A stretch of DNA of 64,000 nucleotides from Blastococcus capsensis. Its GTDB lineage: Bacteria; Actinomycetota; Actinomycetes; Mycobacteriales; Geodermatophilaceae. Numbering within the stretch: the stretch's first letter is position 1; every line of letters begins with the position of its first letter. Below the pieces are notes generated by a model. The model had not been told where the DNA came from. It saw nothing but the letters and a program-made list of their open reading frames with translations, and searched no databases. The stretch lies in assembly GCF_030165005.1 (NCBI RefSeq), contig NZ_JASNNW010000002.1, forward strand, positions 372,001-436,000, written 5' to 3'. Both the position numbers and the translations under genes were made by a program. Below, piece after piece: positions 16,813 to 24,661 of this stretch.

Positions 16813-18066
16813 TCAGCCCTCGAGGGCCGCCTGGAACGCGGCGAACTTCGACTGGGTCTCGGCCAGCTCCGCGGCCGGATCGGAGCCGGCGACGATCCCG
16901 CATCCGGCGAACAGCCGGGCGCCGTCGTCGCCGACGAGCTCCGCGCAGCGCAGCGCGAGCCCGAACTCGCCGTCACCGGCCGCGTCCAGCCAGCCGACCG
17001 GTCCGGCGTACCGGCCGCGGTCCATGCCCTCGAGCTCGCCGATCAGCGCGGCGGCGTCCGGCGTCGGCGTGCCGCACACGGCGGCCGTCGGGTGCACCGC
17101 GCCCACCAGATCGAGCAGCCCGGCGCTCGCGGCGCGGCCGGTGCGGGCCTGGGTGCCGACGACGTCGGTGGCCAGGTGCCGCACGTTCGCCAGCGTCAGC
17201 AGCTGGGGCTCGGCGGGCGCGTCGAGGCCGTCGCAGTAGGGCTCCAGCGCCTGCACCAGCGAGTCGACGGCGAGGGCGTGCTCGGCGCGGTCCTTGGCGG
17301 AGGTGAGCAGCGCCCGGGCCAGCCGGTCGTCCTCGGCGCCGGCGCCACGCGGGGCGGTGCCGGCCAGCACCCGGGCCGACAGCTGCCGGCCGGTGCGGCG
17401 GAGCAGGAGCTCCGGGGTGGCGCCGAGCAGCCCGTCGACGGCGAAGGTCCAGCAGTCGGGGAACCGCGCGGCCAGCCGGCGCAGCATGCGGCGCGGGTCC
17501 AGCGGCACGTCGGAGGAGACCAGCAGGTCGCGGGCGAGCACCACCTTGGCCAGCTCGCCGGCGTCGATCCGGGTCACCGCGGCGGCGACGGCGGCGCACC
17601 AGCTCGCCGGGTCCAGCGCGCCGTCGGCGTAGCGCAGCCGGGGCGCGGGACCGTCGTCGTGCGCGAGCGGCTCCGGGAGCACCGGCGCCGTTCCCAGGGC
17701 GGTCACCCAGCCGACGCCGTCCCGCCGCCCGACGACGACCTCGGGGACGACGAAGACCGACGTCCCGGCGACGGGGTCGAAGGCGATGCTGGCGAACAGC
17801 ACCGGGCCCGAGCCCGGTACCCCGAGCTCGTCGGCGACGTCCAGGCCGGCCGTGTACTCGTCCCACCAGCGCGCTGCGTCGGCGAGTGCCGACGGCCCGG
17901 AGACCTCCAGGCGGCCCGCCTCGCCCCAGCCGACCAGGCCCTCGCCACGGCGCACCCAGGACAGGCCGCCGGTAGCGGGCAGCAGGTCCAGCAGATCGCC
18001 GGCGGGGTCGTGCCGGACCGTGGTGACGACGCGTGCGGCCGCTGCCGGGGAGGTCAGGGCCGCCAT
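16813..18066 (-). CDS. menF: Isochorismate synthase
   Basis: A 417-residue chorismate-binding enzyme that makes isochorismate, the first committed step of menaquinone synthesis. Family marks include KVVLARD (general-base lysine region), [19 protein letters not shown], the [13 protein letters not shown] helix, [22 protein letters not shown] and the C-terminal [16 protein letters not shown] 18066 is preferred because GGAG lies 8 bases upstream. A GTG at 18072 would sit 6 bases after a TACTCT box and could serve as a leaderless start, adding two residues. Confidence 0.95.
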   Translation of the reverse strand: MAALTSPAAAARVVTTVRHDPAGDLLDLLPATGGLSWVRRGEGLVGWGEAGRLEVSGPSALADAARWWDEYTAGLDVADELGVPGSGPVLFASIAFDPVAGTSVFVVPEVVVGRRDGVGWVTALGTAPVLPEPLAHDDGPAPRLRYADGALDPASWCAAVAAAVTRIDAGELAKVVLARDLLVSSDVPLDPRRMLRRLAARFPDCWTFAVDGLLGATPELLLRRTGRQLSARVLAGTAPRGAGAEDDRLARALLTSAKDRAEHALAVDSLVQALEPYCDGLDAPAEPQLLTLANVRHLATDVVGTQARTGRAASAGLLDLVGAVHPTAAVCGTPTPDAAALIGELEGMDRGRYAGPVGWLDAAGDGEFGLALRCAELVGDDGARLFAGCGIVAGSDPAAELAETQSKFAAFQAALEG

Positions 18067-18107
18067 GGTCACGTCTCCAGAGTAGGAGGCCTTGTAGCGT
18101 CGCTGCC
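18067..18107. promoter_or_regulatory. Divergent menF/menG promoter
   Basis: Only 41 bases separate the two starts. Plus strand: TAGCGT at 18095-18100, 7 bases before the menG GTG. Minus strand: TACTCT (18084 down to 18079), 6 bases before GTG 18072. Both suggest very short or absent leaders. Confidence 0.5.
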
Positions 18108-18878
18108 GTGGCAGACCGGCGAGAGACCCCGCTCAGGCCCCCTTCCGGGTCCCGCCCCGAGCCTGGGAGGGACGGGGAGAAGGGGGTCCTTCCACTGCGG
18201 GCCGGGCTGGACAAGCGACCGGCCGAGGTCGCGGCCATGTTCGACCGCGTCGCGAAGCGCTACGACGTCACCAACACGGTGCTGTCGGGCGGTCTGGACG
18301 CCTCCTGGCGGCGGGCCACCCGCGAAGCACTCGGTGCCCGCCCGGGGCAGACGGTGCTCGACGTCGCCGCCGGGACTGCGGTCTCCACCGTGGAGCTGGC
18401 CGCCGGGGGCGTGGCGGCGATCGCCTGCGACTTCTCCCAGGGGATGCTGCGCGCCGGGGCGGCCCGCACGGTGCCCAAGGTGGCCGGCGACGCGATGGCG
18501 CTGCCGTTGGCCGACGAGAGCGTCGACGGCGTCGTCATCTCCTTCGGCCTGCGCAACGTGGCCGACCCCGACGCCGCGCTGCGCGAGTTCTCCCGGGTCA
18601 CGAAGCCGGGTGGCACGCTGATCGTCTGCGAGTTCTCCAGCCCCACCTGGGCGCCGTTCCGCACCGTCTACACCGAGTACCTGATGAAGGCGCTGCCGCG
18701 GATCGCCCGTGCGGTGAGCAGCAACCCCGAGGCCTACGTGTACCTGGCGGAGTCGATCCGCGCGTGGCCCGACCAGGCTTCGCTCGCAGGTCGGATCCAG
18801 GACGCCGGCTGGTCCGACGTCGCCTGGCAGAACCTCACCGGCGGGATCGTCGCGCTCCACCGCAGCCGCAAGAAGTGA
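18108..18878 (+). CDS. menG: Demethylmenaquinone methyltransferase
   Basis: A 256-residue class I SAM methyltransferase performing the last step of menaquinone synthesis. The core begins [20 protein letters not shown]. Motif I is [16 protein letters not shown]. The UbiE/COQ5 signature is seen as [19 protein letters not shown]. The core is preceded by about 33 extra residues (VADRRETPL...), part of which is encoded by a palindromic GAAGGGGGTCCTTC stretch that recurs in other spacers, so the extension may be repeat-derived. GTG 18108 fits a leaderless start after TAGCGT; no later start has a clear ribosome site. Confidence 0.93.
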   Translation: MADRRETPLRPPSGSRPEPGRDGEKGVLPLRAGLDKRPAEVAAMFDRVAKRYDVTNTVLSGGLDASWRRATREALGARPGQTVLDVAAGTAVSTVELAAGGVAAIACDFSQGMLRAGAARTVPKVAGDAMALPLADESVDGVVISFGLRNVADPDAALREFSRVTKPGGTLIVCEFSSPTWAPFRTVYTEYLMKALPRIARAVSSNPEAYVYLAESIRAWPDQASLAGRIQDAGWSDVAWQNLTGGIVALHRSRKK

Positions 18879-18997
18879 CCCGTCCGGCGCGGGTGATCCG
18901 CGGGGACCGGTCGCTGCCACCCGGCTACGCCCACCCCACGCGTCGGAGGAAGCCAGGCGGATCGCCGAGTGGGGCACGGTGCTGCGCGGGGCACGAC

Positions 18998-19162
18998 CCG
19001 TCCGCGGCGCAGGAGCGGTTCCTCCGGCTACGGGACCGCACCTGCCGGCACCCGGGCTGCGCCCAGCCGGCCGGGCGCACCGACGCCCACCACGTGGTGC
19101 CCTACGACTGCGGTGGGCGCACCGGGTGCGAGAACCTCACCAACTGCCAGGCACACCCCTAG
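18998..19162 (+). pseudogene. Remnant of an HNH endonuclease (C-terminal domain of a DUF222-type protein)
   Basis: Reading frame 2, the segment RLRDRTCRHPGCAQPAG, then RTDAHHVVPY and CENLTNC, is the zinc-binding HNH domain that ends the large DUF222/HNH family abundant in Actinobacteria. The several hundred residues that should precede it are missing, and the sequence to the left is the end of menG plus unrelated DNA. It ends in TAG at 19160-19162, before the usual end of the domain. It is a decayed relic. Confidence 0.8.
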
Positions 19163-19199
19163 GTCGCATCACCGCGCGAGCGACGGTAGTAGTTAGGTC

Positions 19200-20789
19200 A
19201 TGACGCTTCGCTACCGACTGTCCGCGTTGGCATCCAACGGCGGTGACCAAGTAACGGTCCCCAGCGTGGGGGTGACCTGCATCGTCGGTGGCAACAACGC
19301 GGGCAAATCCCAAGCTTTGCGCGACATTGTCCAAATCATCAGCGACCGGAGCGCGCGACCGGTCGCCGTCACGGCGATCGCGGCGGCACTCACCGGTGAC
19401 CTTTCACAATCCGAAGAATGGCTGGAGACAACAGCGGTGCGCCAGCCAGCTCCTCCGGGATATCCCCCTAGCTACACTCCGACGCATGGTGGAAACCAGC
19501 TAACCCTTGAGCAATTCAATACATGGATACGCGGAGCTAGTGATGGACTCTTAAGTCACGCCGCAACCTTCTTCTACTGGCACGCCACAGCGGGTGCCCT
19601 TGTTGGCTATGCCACAGGCGGCATGGGAACTCCCGGCATGGGTCCAGCCGCATCGCCGCTGGGTGCTCTATTTCGGGACGGAGATCTCGAAGAGAGGTTG
19701 TCGGTTCTCTCACGTGAGGTCTTCGGTCAGCCACTGACCCTTGATCGGGTAAATGGAGATGTTCGCCTTCGGGTGGGCGACCCGGGGCTGCCCGCACCCC
19801 CATTGAATCGGCCGACTTTGCAGTACGCGGACGCCGTACGCCGACTCGCCAGCTTGGAGCACCAGGGGGACGGCATGAGAGCCTTCATGGGCTTAGCGCT
19901 GTATGTCGTCGCGGGTGGCGCCCAAGTGCTGCTCGTTGACGAGCCGGAGGCCTTCCTGCACCCTGCACAGGCGCGCGCGCTAGGACGCTGGCTCGCCACC
20001 GAGGCGCAAGCGCAGGATCGACAGATAATCCTTGCCACGCATGATCGCGACCTTGTCCTAGGCCTCTTGGACGCGGAGGCGCCCGTGAAGATGATTCGCA
20101 TCAGTCGAAACAGCGACCGGACGTCACTTCACGAACTGTCCGAGGCGGAACTTTCCGACATTTGGGCCGACCCCGTCCTGAGGTACTCAAATGTCCTGCA
20201 GGGACTTTTTCACGAGCAAGTGGTGGTATGCGAGGCGGACGCCGACTGTCGCTTCTATGGCGCCGTGCTGGATGCGCTCGCCACAGAGAGCGGTAGTCGC
20301 TCACTGGCGGATGCCACCCTGTTCGTTCCCAGCGGTGGTAAGCAGCGGGCACCCGTTCTTGCGGGTGCGCTAAGTAGACTTGGCGTTTCTGCGTACGTGA
20401 TAGCCGACTTTGATCTACTGAATGATCGCGATCAATTGAAGGCTGCACTGGTGTCCGTAAACGGTGTGTGGGACCAAGATCTGGACCGCCTATATCTTGC
20501 AGTGGCAGGCTGGGCGAATCAAACCTCCGCATGGCCCTCGCTGAAGACGCAAGGCCTGAGTGGACTCAAGGCTGGCACTGTCTATAGCGCCGGCAAAGAC
20601 CTTCTCGACCGGTTAGCGTCTATGCGACTGCTGCTCGTCCCCGTAGGAGAAATGGAGAGCTTCGACAAGAGCGTCGACGGCCACGGCTCACCGTGGGTTA
20701 GCGCCATGCTCGAAAAGGGTGGTCACAAGTCGTCAGCTGAGGCTCGCCAGCTGGTGGGGCCGCTGGCCGCGCGAAGCGCGGCCACTTGA
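19200..20789 (+). CDS. OLD-like nuclease: AAA ATPase with TOPRIM domain
   Basis: A 529-residue protein. The ATPase part has Walker A GGNNAGKS (30-37), a signature-like HQGDGMRAF (221-229), Walker B VLLVDEPEAFLHP (243-255) and the H-switch ILATHDRD (277-284). A TOPRIM nuclease follows with VVVCEADAD (E345) and VIADFDLLND (D403, D405), then GEMESFDK. This is the architecture of overcoming-lysogenization-defect and GajA-type nucleases, many of which act in phage defence. No GajB-like helicase or other partner is adjacent. The gene has visibly lower GC and different codon use from its neighbours. It lies between an HNH relic and an IS, so it was probably acquired. The ATG is at 19200. Confidence 0.85.
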   Translation: MTLRYRLSALASNGGDQVTVPSVGVTCIVGGNNAGKSQALRDIVQIISDRSARPVAVTAIAAALTGDLSQSEEWLETTAVRQPAPPGYPPSYTPTHGGNQLTLEQFNTWIRGASDGLLSHAATFFYWHATAGALVGYATGGMGTPGMGPAASPLGALFRDGDLEERLSVLSREVFGQPLTLDRVNGDVRLRVGDPGLPAPPLNRPTLQYADAVRRLASLEHQGDGMRAFMGLALYVVAGGAQVLLVDEPEAFLHPAQARALGRWLATEAQAQDRQIILATHDRDLVLGLLDAEAPVKMIRISRNSDRTSLHELSEAELSDIWADPVLRYSNVLQGLFHEQVVVCEADADCRFYGAVLDALATESGSRSLADATLFVPSGGKQRAPVLAGALSRLGVSAYVIADFDLLNDRDQLKAALVSVNGVWDQDLDRLYLAVAGWANQTSAWPSLKTQGLSGLKAGTVYSAGKDLLDRLASMRLLLVPVGEMESFDKSVDGHGSPWVSAMLEKGGHKSSAEARQLVGPLAARSAAT

Positions 20790-20856
20790 CTTGAAGAAGC
20801 ACCATAACTCGGGTGAATTGCTAGCCCGCTGCCAGCGTGCCGCTCCGCTAAGGCTC

Positions 20857-20879
20857 GCCCCGAAGGTGGCTTCAGGGGC
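20857..20879 (+). terminator. Possible terminator hairpin after the OLD-like gene
   Basis: GCCCCGAAG, loop GTGG, then CTTC-A-GGGGC: a 9-bp stem with one bulged A. It lies 68 bases after the stop codon. There is no T-tract. Confidence 0.4.
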
Positions 20880-20933
20880 ACCCAAGGGGGTAGTCGTACT
20901 GGTCAACTGAAGTGACTGCAGACCACCTCGGGG

Positions 20934-21161
20934 TCACGGTTTGCGACGGCTCGACCAGTACCAAGCCAGTCCAGCGATCCCGAGGCCCAGGACGAGGCAG
21001 ATGACGACCCAGAAGGCCGGACCCGGCAGTGGCTGGCCGAGTCCGTGCGCGTGGTTCGGGATGGCAAGGAGCGAGAATCCCGTCCAGATGAGCACCAGCG
21101 GGCCTCTCGCCCGCTTTGCGTCCTCGCGATCCTCGCGCTCAAGGCGAGCCCAGACCGACTC
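20934..21161 (-). pseudogene. Fragment of a small membrane protein
   Basis: The minus-strand frame reads SVWARLEREDREDAKR, then a first hydrophobic helix with PLVLIWTGFSLLAIPNH, a polar turn, a second helix (FWVVICLVLGLGIAGLAW), and ends SSRRKP-stop. It is clearly protein-like, but the 5' end runs into a TAG (21162-21164) with no start codon at the natural N-terminus. The only GTG (21095) would cut off the cytosolic helix. It is probably truncated or carries a point mutation. Family unknown. Confidence 0.55.
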
Positions 21162-21263
21162 CTAGCCCTCTGGGTCGTCCGGCCTGCTCACGCTCGGACG
21201 CTAACCGGCTCTTCGCGACCTCGCCGACCAACCGGCCCTGCCGGCACCCCCTCCACCGTCAGA

Positions 21264-23031
21264 CCTGAGTTCGGTCATTTCGTTAGTGCGTGAGATTCCG
21301 AGCCGGCGAGGGCGTCGATGATGGTCTGGCGGGCGGGGTCGATCTGGGGCGGCAGCGTGACGGTGGTGCCGTTGATGGCGATGATCGCTGAGCGCAGCGG
21401 CCGGAGCTGACGGATCACGTTGCGGACCGCCAGGCCGCTGCGGTTCTGCACGGTGCGGGCGACGGCCAGGGCGGTGAACACGATGGTCAGGTGCGCCTCG
21501 ATCGCATCGCGGGTGCGCACGAACATGGGCCGGGCGGCCAGGTCGGTCTTGCTCATCCGGAAGGACCGCTCCACGTGCCACAGGTCGTGGTAGGAGCTGA
21601 TGACCTCGCCCGGGGGCATGACGGAGACGGGGATGTTGGTGACGTACCCCTTGAGGCCGACGAGCCGGCGAGCCCGTGCGAGGGCTTTGTCGTCCAGGGT
21701 GCGGGCGTCGCCCTTGATCGTGACGAACCTGGGGGTGCGGGCGGCCTTCTCGCCGGCCACCACGTCCCGGGCGCGGTTCTCCTGAGCGGTCAGGGTCCTG
21801 TTGTCCCGGGCGGCGCGCTTGGCCGAGTATGCCCACACTGCCCGCCACGAGCCCGGGTGCTGACCGGGTTCTCAGAGCGGTTCGGCCTTCAGGGCCGGGT
21901 CGTTCTCGTGGTTGGGTCCGGTTCGGGGGGTGAGGGTGTCGATGACCTGTCCGTCGGTGAACGCGTCTCCGTGCCAGCGGAAGTGGGATTCCAGGTCGAT
22001 CGGGGCCTTGGTCACCCGGGACCCAACGATGAAGCGCAGGTTCGCCTCGTCCAGCTCGCGCAGGTTCTTCGCCGAGAGCATGCCGGCGTCGGCGACGATG
22101 ACCATGTCGGCCAGGCCGTGACGGTTCTGGAACTGCTTGACGATCGGGACGGTGGTGGCCGTTTCGGCCTTGCTTCCTTCGAAGCAGCCGATCTCCAGCG
22201 GGAACCCGCCACGGTCGACGAGCAGGCCGACGACGATCTGTGGGTCGACCCGGCGTTCCTTGGAGTAGCCGACCTTGCGTAGGTCGTCTTCCTTTTCGGC
22301 CTCGAAGTACAACGTGGTCACGTCGTAGAGCACCAGGGAGACGTCTCCTCTGCTCGACGCGTGGTCGAAGCACAGGGCGGCGACCCTGTCGCGGTAGGTG
22401 TCCTGGTGCGCGCGGGTCAGGGTGCGGCGCATCGTCTTCTCACTCGCCGGCTTGCGCCCCAGCTCGGCGAGCACCCTGCCGGTGTCCAGGATCGAGGTCG
22501 GCTCCACCAGCCGGGCGATCACCAGGTCCCGGAACACCTCGTCGCCGACCGCGTCGAAGCCCAGGCTGGTGAACACCCCGGCCAGGGCCTCGAACAGCGC
22601 CCGTGAATCGGTCGACACGACCCGGCCGGGGCCATCCCGGCCGCGACCCGGAGCTGTCTGCGGCGCGTCGAACAACCCGGGCCCGCGGGAAGGGCGGACC
22701 AGCGACGCTACCGGCGGTGTGGGCTCGACGCCGATGTCGAGAACGCCCTGGGCGGGATCTTCCAGCAGCTCACGGGCGCGCTGCAGCAGCACTCCCAGCT
22801 CCGCCTCGGTGTGCGCGGAACCGACATGCTTCACGATCCGCTGCCGCCCGCCGACGTACTGCGCGATCTGCACCGCCGTCGCTCCAGAAGCGGTCCGCAC
22901 CCGCCGGATGAACGCCACATCCGCGACCCTAGGCAAACCGCTTAGTGCGTGAAAACGCCCCTACCGCAGCACATCACCGCCGGTCAGCGCGCTGCCGCTC
23001 GCCGATCCACGAGCCAGTGACCGAACTCAGG
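21264..23031 (-). mobile_element. IS1634-family insertion sequence, about 1768 bp, with 14-bp inverted repeats
   Basis: CCTGAGTTCGGTCA at 21264-21277 and its exact reverse complement at 23018-23031 flank the transposase gene and are taken as the terminal inverted repeats. No clean target duplication is seen; CAGA stands just outside the left end and, one base off, just outside the right. The element carries a single interrupted transposase on the minus strand. Confidence 0.8.
21275..22918 (-). pseudogene. IS1634-family transposase, interrupted by an in-frame TGA
   Basis: The frame from about 22918 codes for a DDE transposase: VAFIRRVRTASG at the start, SLVLYDVTTLYFEAE, VIVADAGMLSAKNL (catalytic Asp region) and FIVGSRV. 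A TGA at 21872-21874 stops translation after ALKAEPL. The same frame then continues with WAYSAKRAARDN, YHDLWHVERSFRMSKTDL (catalytic Glu region) and DAIEAHLTIVF. A single base change would restore about 548 codons. GTG 22918 lies 7 bases after a TAGGGT box. As it stands the catalytic domain is split, so transposition should depend on readthrough or another copy. Confidence 0.88.
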
Positions 23032-23110
23032 CCAGACGTACCGGAGGAACCGCCGCCGTTCTGACGGGGCCGGCGGCACCTGCGTCGGCCAAGCAGGAAG
23101 GATCACGCGC

Positions 23111-23764
23111 ATGAGCCAGACCGTGCTGCCGACGGGGGAGCCCCTGATCGGACAGTTCGTCCGACTGGACGTGCTGACCGTGGCCGACCTGGCCGAGCTG
23201 TCGTCGCTGCTGGCCGATCCGGAGATCTACCGGAGCGGGTACGTGATGCACCGTCAGCCGGCGTCGGCCGAGGATGGTGTCGCACTGGCGCGTGAGCGGT
23301 TCCTGCGGCCGGGCTTCCCCGACGGCCGAGGGGGTGGCGGTCGCACGACCTATGCGGTCCGACTCGTGGCCGACACCGAGCTCGGCCCGGCCGGCACGCT
23401 GGTCGGCACGTCGGCGCTGGCCGAGGCGGACCTGCACGACGAGCGGATCCACCTCGGCTCGACGCTCTACGGCCGACCGTGGTGGGGGACGCGAGTCAAT
23501 CCGGAGACCAAGCTGCTCCTGCTGGCCCACTGCTTCGAGGAGTGCGGGTACGGCCGGGTGAAGATCCAGACCGATGCCCTCAACACCCGGTCGCAGGCCG
23601 CCATCGCCAAGCTGGGGGCGCAGCGGGAGGGCCTGATCCGGCGGGACATGAAGCGGGAGGACGGCACTTTCCGCGACTCGGTCGTCTTCAGCATCCTGAT
23701 CGAGGAGTGGCCGGCGGTGAGGGCAGGGCTCCAGCGCCGTCTGGAGGCTAACGTCGACGCATGA
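23111..23764 (+). CDS. GNAT family N-acetyltransferase (RimJ/RimL type)
   Basis: A 217-residue acetyltransferase beginning GEPLIGQFVRLDVLTVADL. It has the IHLGSTLYGRPWWGT strand, then VNPETKLLLLAHCFEECGYGRVKI and the acetyl-CoA-binding tail ALNTRSQAAIAKLGAQREG. This is the layout of the ribosomal-protein-alanine and antibiotic acetyltransferase branch; the substrate is unknown. An AGGAAGG box precedes ATG 23111. The stop overlaps the next ATG as ATGA. Confidence 0.9.
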   Translation: MSQTVLPTGEPLIGQFVRLDVLTVADLAELSSLLADPEIYRSGYVMHRQPASAEDGVALARERFLRPGFPDGRGGGGRTTYAVRLVADTELGPAGTLVGTSALAEADLHDERIHLGSTLYGRPWWGTRVNPETKLLLLAHCFEECGYGRVKIQTDALNTRSQAAIAKLGAQREGLIRRDMKREDGTFRDSVVFSILIEEWPAVRAGLQRRLEANVDA

Positions 23765-23907
23765 CGACACCAGCCTCGCCGCAGCCCCAGGATCCCGACT
23801 CCTCGCCGACGGATCCGGTGCCGCCACTGCCGGACCCCATTCCGAAGCCCGATCCCGACGACCCGGGTACACCGCGTCCGGAATCGGACCCGGTGCCGGT
23901 GGTGTAG
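23761..23907 (+). CDS. Pro/Asp-rich mini-protein (48 aa)
   Basis: ATG 23761 overlaps the acetyltransferase stop (ATGA). The 48-residue product is almost entirely P, D, S and T, with PIPKPDPDDPG in the middle, and ends PVPVV-TAG. It is acidic and certainly disordered. It could be a real small protein, or a translated spacer keeping coupling towards the phosphoribosyltransferase whose GTG lies 7 bases after the stop. Confidence 0.45.
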   Translation: MTTPASPQPQDPDSSPTDPVPPLPDPIPKPDPDDPGTPRPESDPVPVV

Positions 23908-23914
23908 CGGCGTC

Positions 23915-24574
23915 GTGCAGCGCGCCCGATACGCCGATCGGCACGACGCCGGGCGCGTGCTCGCGGGCGCGCTCGCCGGACGGGCGGACGGCGGCACCCT
24001 GGTGCTGGGTCTCCCGCGCGGCGGGGTCGTCGTCGCCGCAGAGGTGGCCGCGACCCTCGGCGCGGAGCTGGACGTGCTCGTCGTCCGCAAACTGGGGGTG
24101 CCGGGGCACCCGGAGCTGGCGATGGGCGCGATCGCGGCCGTCGGGAACGCCGTCGAGACGGTGTGGGTCCGCCGCGTCCTCGACCGCCTCGAACCGGACG
24201 AGGCCGACATCGACGCCGTACGCGACCGCGAGACGGCCGAGCTGCGTCGCCGCACGGCCGCCTACCGCGGCGCCCGGCCGGCACCGGCACCGGCCGGGCG
24301 GCACGTCGTGCTCGTGGACGACGGTCTCGCGACCGGTGCCACCATGCGGGTCGCCGTCCACGCGGTCATGGCGAGCCGGCCGGCCCGCCTGACGGTCGCC
24401 GTCCCGGTCGGCCCGCCGGAGGTCGTCGCCGAGCTCGCCGCGGTGGTCGACGCCCTGGTCTGCCCCGTGGTGCCGGGGGACTTCCGGTCCGTCGGCCAGG
24501 CGTACGCCGACTTCGCCGAGACCACCGACGGCGAGGTCGCCGACGCGCTGCGCCGAGGGGGGACTGTCGGCTAG
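23915..24574 (+). CDS. Phosphoribosyltransferase family protein
   Basis: A 219-residue type I PRTase fold. The PRPP-binding loop is VVLVDDGLATGATM, preceded by GLPRGGVVVAAEVA and VRKLGVPGHPELAMGAIA, the form found in stand-alone actinobacterial PRTases of unknown substrate. The ending FADFAETTDGEV-like segment (YADFAETTDGEV) is typical of that group. GTG 23915. No partner gene suggests a purine or pyrimidine role. Confidence 0.85.
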   Translation: MQRARYADRHDAGRVLAGALAGRADGGTLVLGLPRGGVVVAAEVAATLGAELDVLVVRKLGVPGHPELAMGAIAAVGNAVETVWVRRVLDRLEPDEADIDAVRDRETAELRRRTAAYRGARPAPAPAGRHVVLVDDGLATGATMRVAVHAVMASRPARLTVAVPVGPPEVVAELAAVVDALVCPVVPGDFRSVGQAYADFAETTDGEVADALRRGGTVG

Positions 24575-24588
24575 ATCACAGGGCGGCC

Positions 24589-24594
24589 TAGACT
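24589..24594 (+). promoter_or_regulatory. -10 box of the menJ(-nuo) promoter
   Basis: TAGACT, a good sigma-A type -10, would start transcription near 24601, placing the Rex operator at roughly +7 to +25. Confidence 0.55.
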
Positions 24595-24607
24595 CGGGAC
24601 CACGGGT

Positions 24608-24625
24608 TTGTGAACGTTTTCACAA
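24608..24625 (+). promoter_or_regulatory. Rex operator (ROP) upstream of menJ and nuo
   Basis: TTGTGAA-CGTT-TTCACAA is a perfect 7-4-7 palindrome equal to the Rex consensus TTGTGAAnnnnTTCACAA known from Streptomyces coelicolor. Rex represses respiratory genes when NADH is low and releases DNA when NADH rises. Its place just after the -10 box and 37 bases before the menJ ATG fits a repressor site. In S. coelicolor nuo is a known Rex target, so control of this locus by Rex is well grounded; the extension to all downstream genes is inference. Confidence 0.92.
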
Positions 24626-24661
24626 GCGACCGGACTCGAGGGCGGACCGGAGGTGGCGGGC

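Noticed and set aside
16194-16976. 260-codon minus-strand frame across the palindromic element
   Set aside because: It crosses the hairpins and the end of menF, has proline/arginine-rich composition and no recognisable domain.
21282-22950. Direct repeats TTAGTGCGTGA at both ends of the IS region, first taken as target duplication
   Set aside because: The left copy codes for the transposase C-terminus and so lies inside the element; perfect 14-bp inverted repeats were found further out at 21264 and 23018.
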